DNA from: Tannerella sp.
Lineage (GTDB): Bacteria; Bacteroidota; Bacteroidia; Bacteroidales; Tannerellaceae
Length of the DNA stretch: 15,360 nucleotides
NCBI GenBank assembly: GCA_031289445.1
Contig: JAITPL010000153.1
Span: 1-15,360, forward strand
Direction: 5' to 3'
This document shows positions 13,998 through 15,360 of the stretch, piece by piece. Positions within the stretch are counted from its first letter, which is position 1; each line of letters starts with the position of its first letter. The position numbers were made by a program, and so were the translations under genes. The notes beneath the pieces are model-generated. The model was not told where the DNA came from. It saw nothing but the letters and a program-made list of their open reading frames with translations, and made no database searches.

Positions 13998-15360
13998 ATA
14001 CATTATTTGACAAGATTTGGGATGCGCATGTCGTTACGGTTGTTGACGACGGCCCCACACAACTGTATATCGATCGGCTGTACTGTCATGAGGTAACAAG
14101 TCCCCAGGCCTTTGCGGGTCTTCGCGAGCGGGGACTGCACCCTCTCAGACCGGAACGTATCTTCTGCATGCCCGACCATAATACTCCTACTCACGATCAG
14201 GATAAACCTATCGAAGAGCCTGTTTCAAAGTTGCAGGTGGATACGCTCGAAAAGAACGCTAAAGACTTCGGGCTTACTCATTTCGGAATGATGCACAGGA
14301 AGAACGGTATCATCCACGTCGTAGGCCCGGAGCTGGGACTGACGCTGCCGGGTATGACCGTCGTCTGCGGCGACAGCCATACATCGACGCATGGCGCTAT
14401 GGGTGCAGTGGCTTTCGGCATCGGCACAAGCGAGGTCGAGATGACGCTTGCCTCGCAGTGTATCCTGCAACAGCGTCCGCGAACGATGCGTATCAACGTC
14501 GAGGGGACGCTTGGACGTTATGTAACATCCAAAGATATAGCGCTTTATATCATTGCGCAGCTTTCGACAGGCGGCGCTACGGGCTATTTCGTCGAATATG
14601 CAGGCTCGGCTATCCGCAGTCTGTCGATGGACGCTCGTTTCACGCTTTGTAACATGTCTATAGAGATGGGCGCGAGGGGTGGAATGATTGCACCGGACGA
14701 GACTGTTTTTGAGTATGTCAAAGGTCGCGAGTATGCGCCTCGGGGCGAGGCTTGGGATAAGGCGTCGGCTTACTGGCGTACTCTGCGCAGCGATGATGAC
14801 GCAGTGTTTGACAAGGAAGTTACTTTCTCCGCTGCCGATATTGAGCCGATGATAACTTACGGCACTAATCCGGGCATGGGAACAGGCGTCAACGGACGCA
14901 TACCCTCGGCGGAAGGACTCTCGGAAGGCGCTCGCGCTTCTTTCCTTAAATCACTTGAATACATGGGCTTTAAGGAGGGCGAGGAGATGATTGGTAAACG
15001 TGTCGATTACGTCTTTCTCGGCTCGTGTACAAACGGACGGATAGAGGATTTCCGACAGTTTGCCTCGATAGTGCGCGGACAGCAAAAAGCAGCGGGAGTT
15101 ACCGCATGGTTAGTGCCGGGTTCGTGGGCTGTAGATAAGCAGATACGCGAAGAAGGACTGGATGTTATTCTGCGGGATGCGGGCTTTGAGCTGCGGCAGC
15201 CGGGATGCTCGGCGTGTCTGGCGATGAACGACGACAAGATACCGCAAGGCAAGTACAGCGTATCAACGTCTAATCGTAACTTCGAGGGACGACAAGGGCC
15301 GGGCGCACGCACAATGCTCGCAAGTCCATACGTCGCCGCCGCTGCCGCTATCACGGGAGA
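13994..15360 (+). CDS. leuC: 3-isopropylmalate dehydratase large subunit (partial at right edge)
   Basis: The frame opens at ATG 13994, overlapping the leuA stop by 4 nt (translational coupling likely), and continues without a stop to the window end: 455 complete codons of an expected 465 or so. The product pairs with LeuD to isomerise 2-isopropylmalate to 3-isopropylmalate by way of an Fe-S aconitase-type centre. The cluster ligands are C345 in GSCTNGR and C405 and C408 in [19 protein letters not shown] (59-66), [10 protein letters not shown] (126-135) and [14 protein letters not shown] (426-439) are conserved LeuC motifs. leuD probably follows outside the window, as expected for this operon. 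Confidence 0.93.
   Translation, partial: MNTLFDKIWDAHVVTVVDDGPTQLYIDRLYCHEVTSPQAFAGLRERGLHPLRPERIFCMPDHNTPTHDQDKPIEEPVSKLQVDTLEKNAKDFGLTHFGMMHRKNGIIHVVGPELGLTLPGMTVVCGDSHTSTHGAMGAVAFGIGTSEVEMTLASQCILQQRPRTMRINVEGTLGRYVTSKDIALYIIAQLSTGGATGYFVEYAGSAIRSLSMDARFTLCNMSIEMGARGGMIAPDETVFEYVKGREYAPRGEAWDKASAYWRTLRSDDDAVFDKEVTFSAADIEPMITYGTNPGMGTGVNGRIPSAEGLSEGARASFLKSLEYMGFKEGEEMIGKRVDYVFLGSCTNGRIEDFRQFASIVRGQQKAAGVTAWLVPGSWAVDKQIREEGLDVILRDAGFELRQPGCSACLAMNDDKIPQGKYSVSTSNRNFEGRQGPGARTMLASPYVAAAAAITG

Noticed and set aside
12501..14003. A 500-codon open frame antisense to leuA
   Set aside because: It mirrors leuA almost exactly, is Cys/Tyr/Arg-rich with no recognisable domain, and leuA has clear family motifs throughout. 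It is a by-product of codon choice on the real strand.

Overview
The window looks like a Bacteroidales (Bacteroidota) chromosome. Four of the five promoters I can place carry the phylum's -7 box (TAnnTTTG), three of them with a TTTG or CTTG -33 box 19-20 nt upstream; the fifth is a near-match. Shine-Dalgarno sequences are not evident. Several proteins are also typical of the group: a DUF4294-type secreted protein, a lipoprotein serpin with an acidic stretch after the lipobox cysteine, and a Bacteroidales-style long-chain acyl-CoA ligase. Genus cannot be fixed from the sequence alone.

Layout. 1-512 is non-coding and repeat-rich. A minus-strand acyl-CoA ligase (513-2420) diverges from a plus-strand envelope operon (2540-4644) of a cyclophilin-type peptidyl-prolyl isomerase, a DUF4294-like protein and an M48 metallopeptidase lipoprotein. 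That operon converges, with 7 bp between stop codons, on a lipoprotein serpin (4652-5896, minus). 5897-6611 is non-coding, with palindromes, a long inverted repeat and a 21-bp minisatellite. Next comes a putative catabolic cluster: a DapA/NAL-family lyase, a CtBP-like 2-hydroxyacid dehydrogenase, an SDR oxidoreductase and, after a 424-bp repeat-rich gap, a cyclase-family (kynurenine formamidase-like) hydrolase. An AT-rich, probably acquired OLD-like AAA ATPase/TOPRIM gene (10532-12256) follows with its own promoter. The window ends in the leucine operon: a promoter, a 26-residue Leu/Ile-rich leader peptide, an intrinsic terminator, leuA, and leuC overlapping leuA by 4 nt and running off the right edge.

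How the parts work together. The leader at 12296-12491 reads as a ribosome-mediated attenuator for leuAC: Leu/Ile codons, then a segment over the leader stop codon able to pair with the terminator's left arm, then the terminator. The cyclophilin, DUF4294 and M48 proteins all have export signals and are likely envelope proteins. The lyase, dehydrogenase, SDR and cyclase could form a small-molecule (perhaps sugar-acid) degradation route, but no transporter, regulator or dehydratase is present to identify the substrate.

The least expected signals are a dispersed repeat found at 413-468 and 9470-9523 whose hairpin stem shows two compensatory base-pair changes, the leuA attenuator, and the solitary OLD-like gene flanked by two very similar promoter segments. 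I see no CRISPR array, transposase, rRNA or tRNA gene, and no complete multi-gene system that I can call new.
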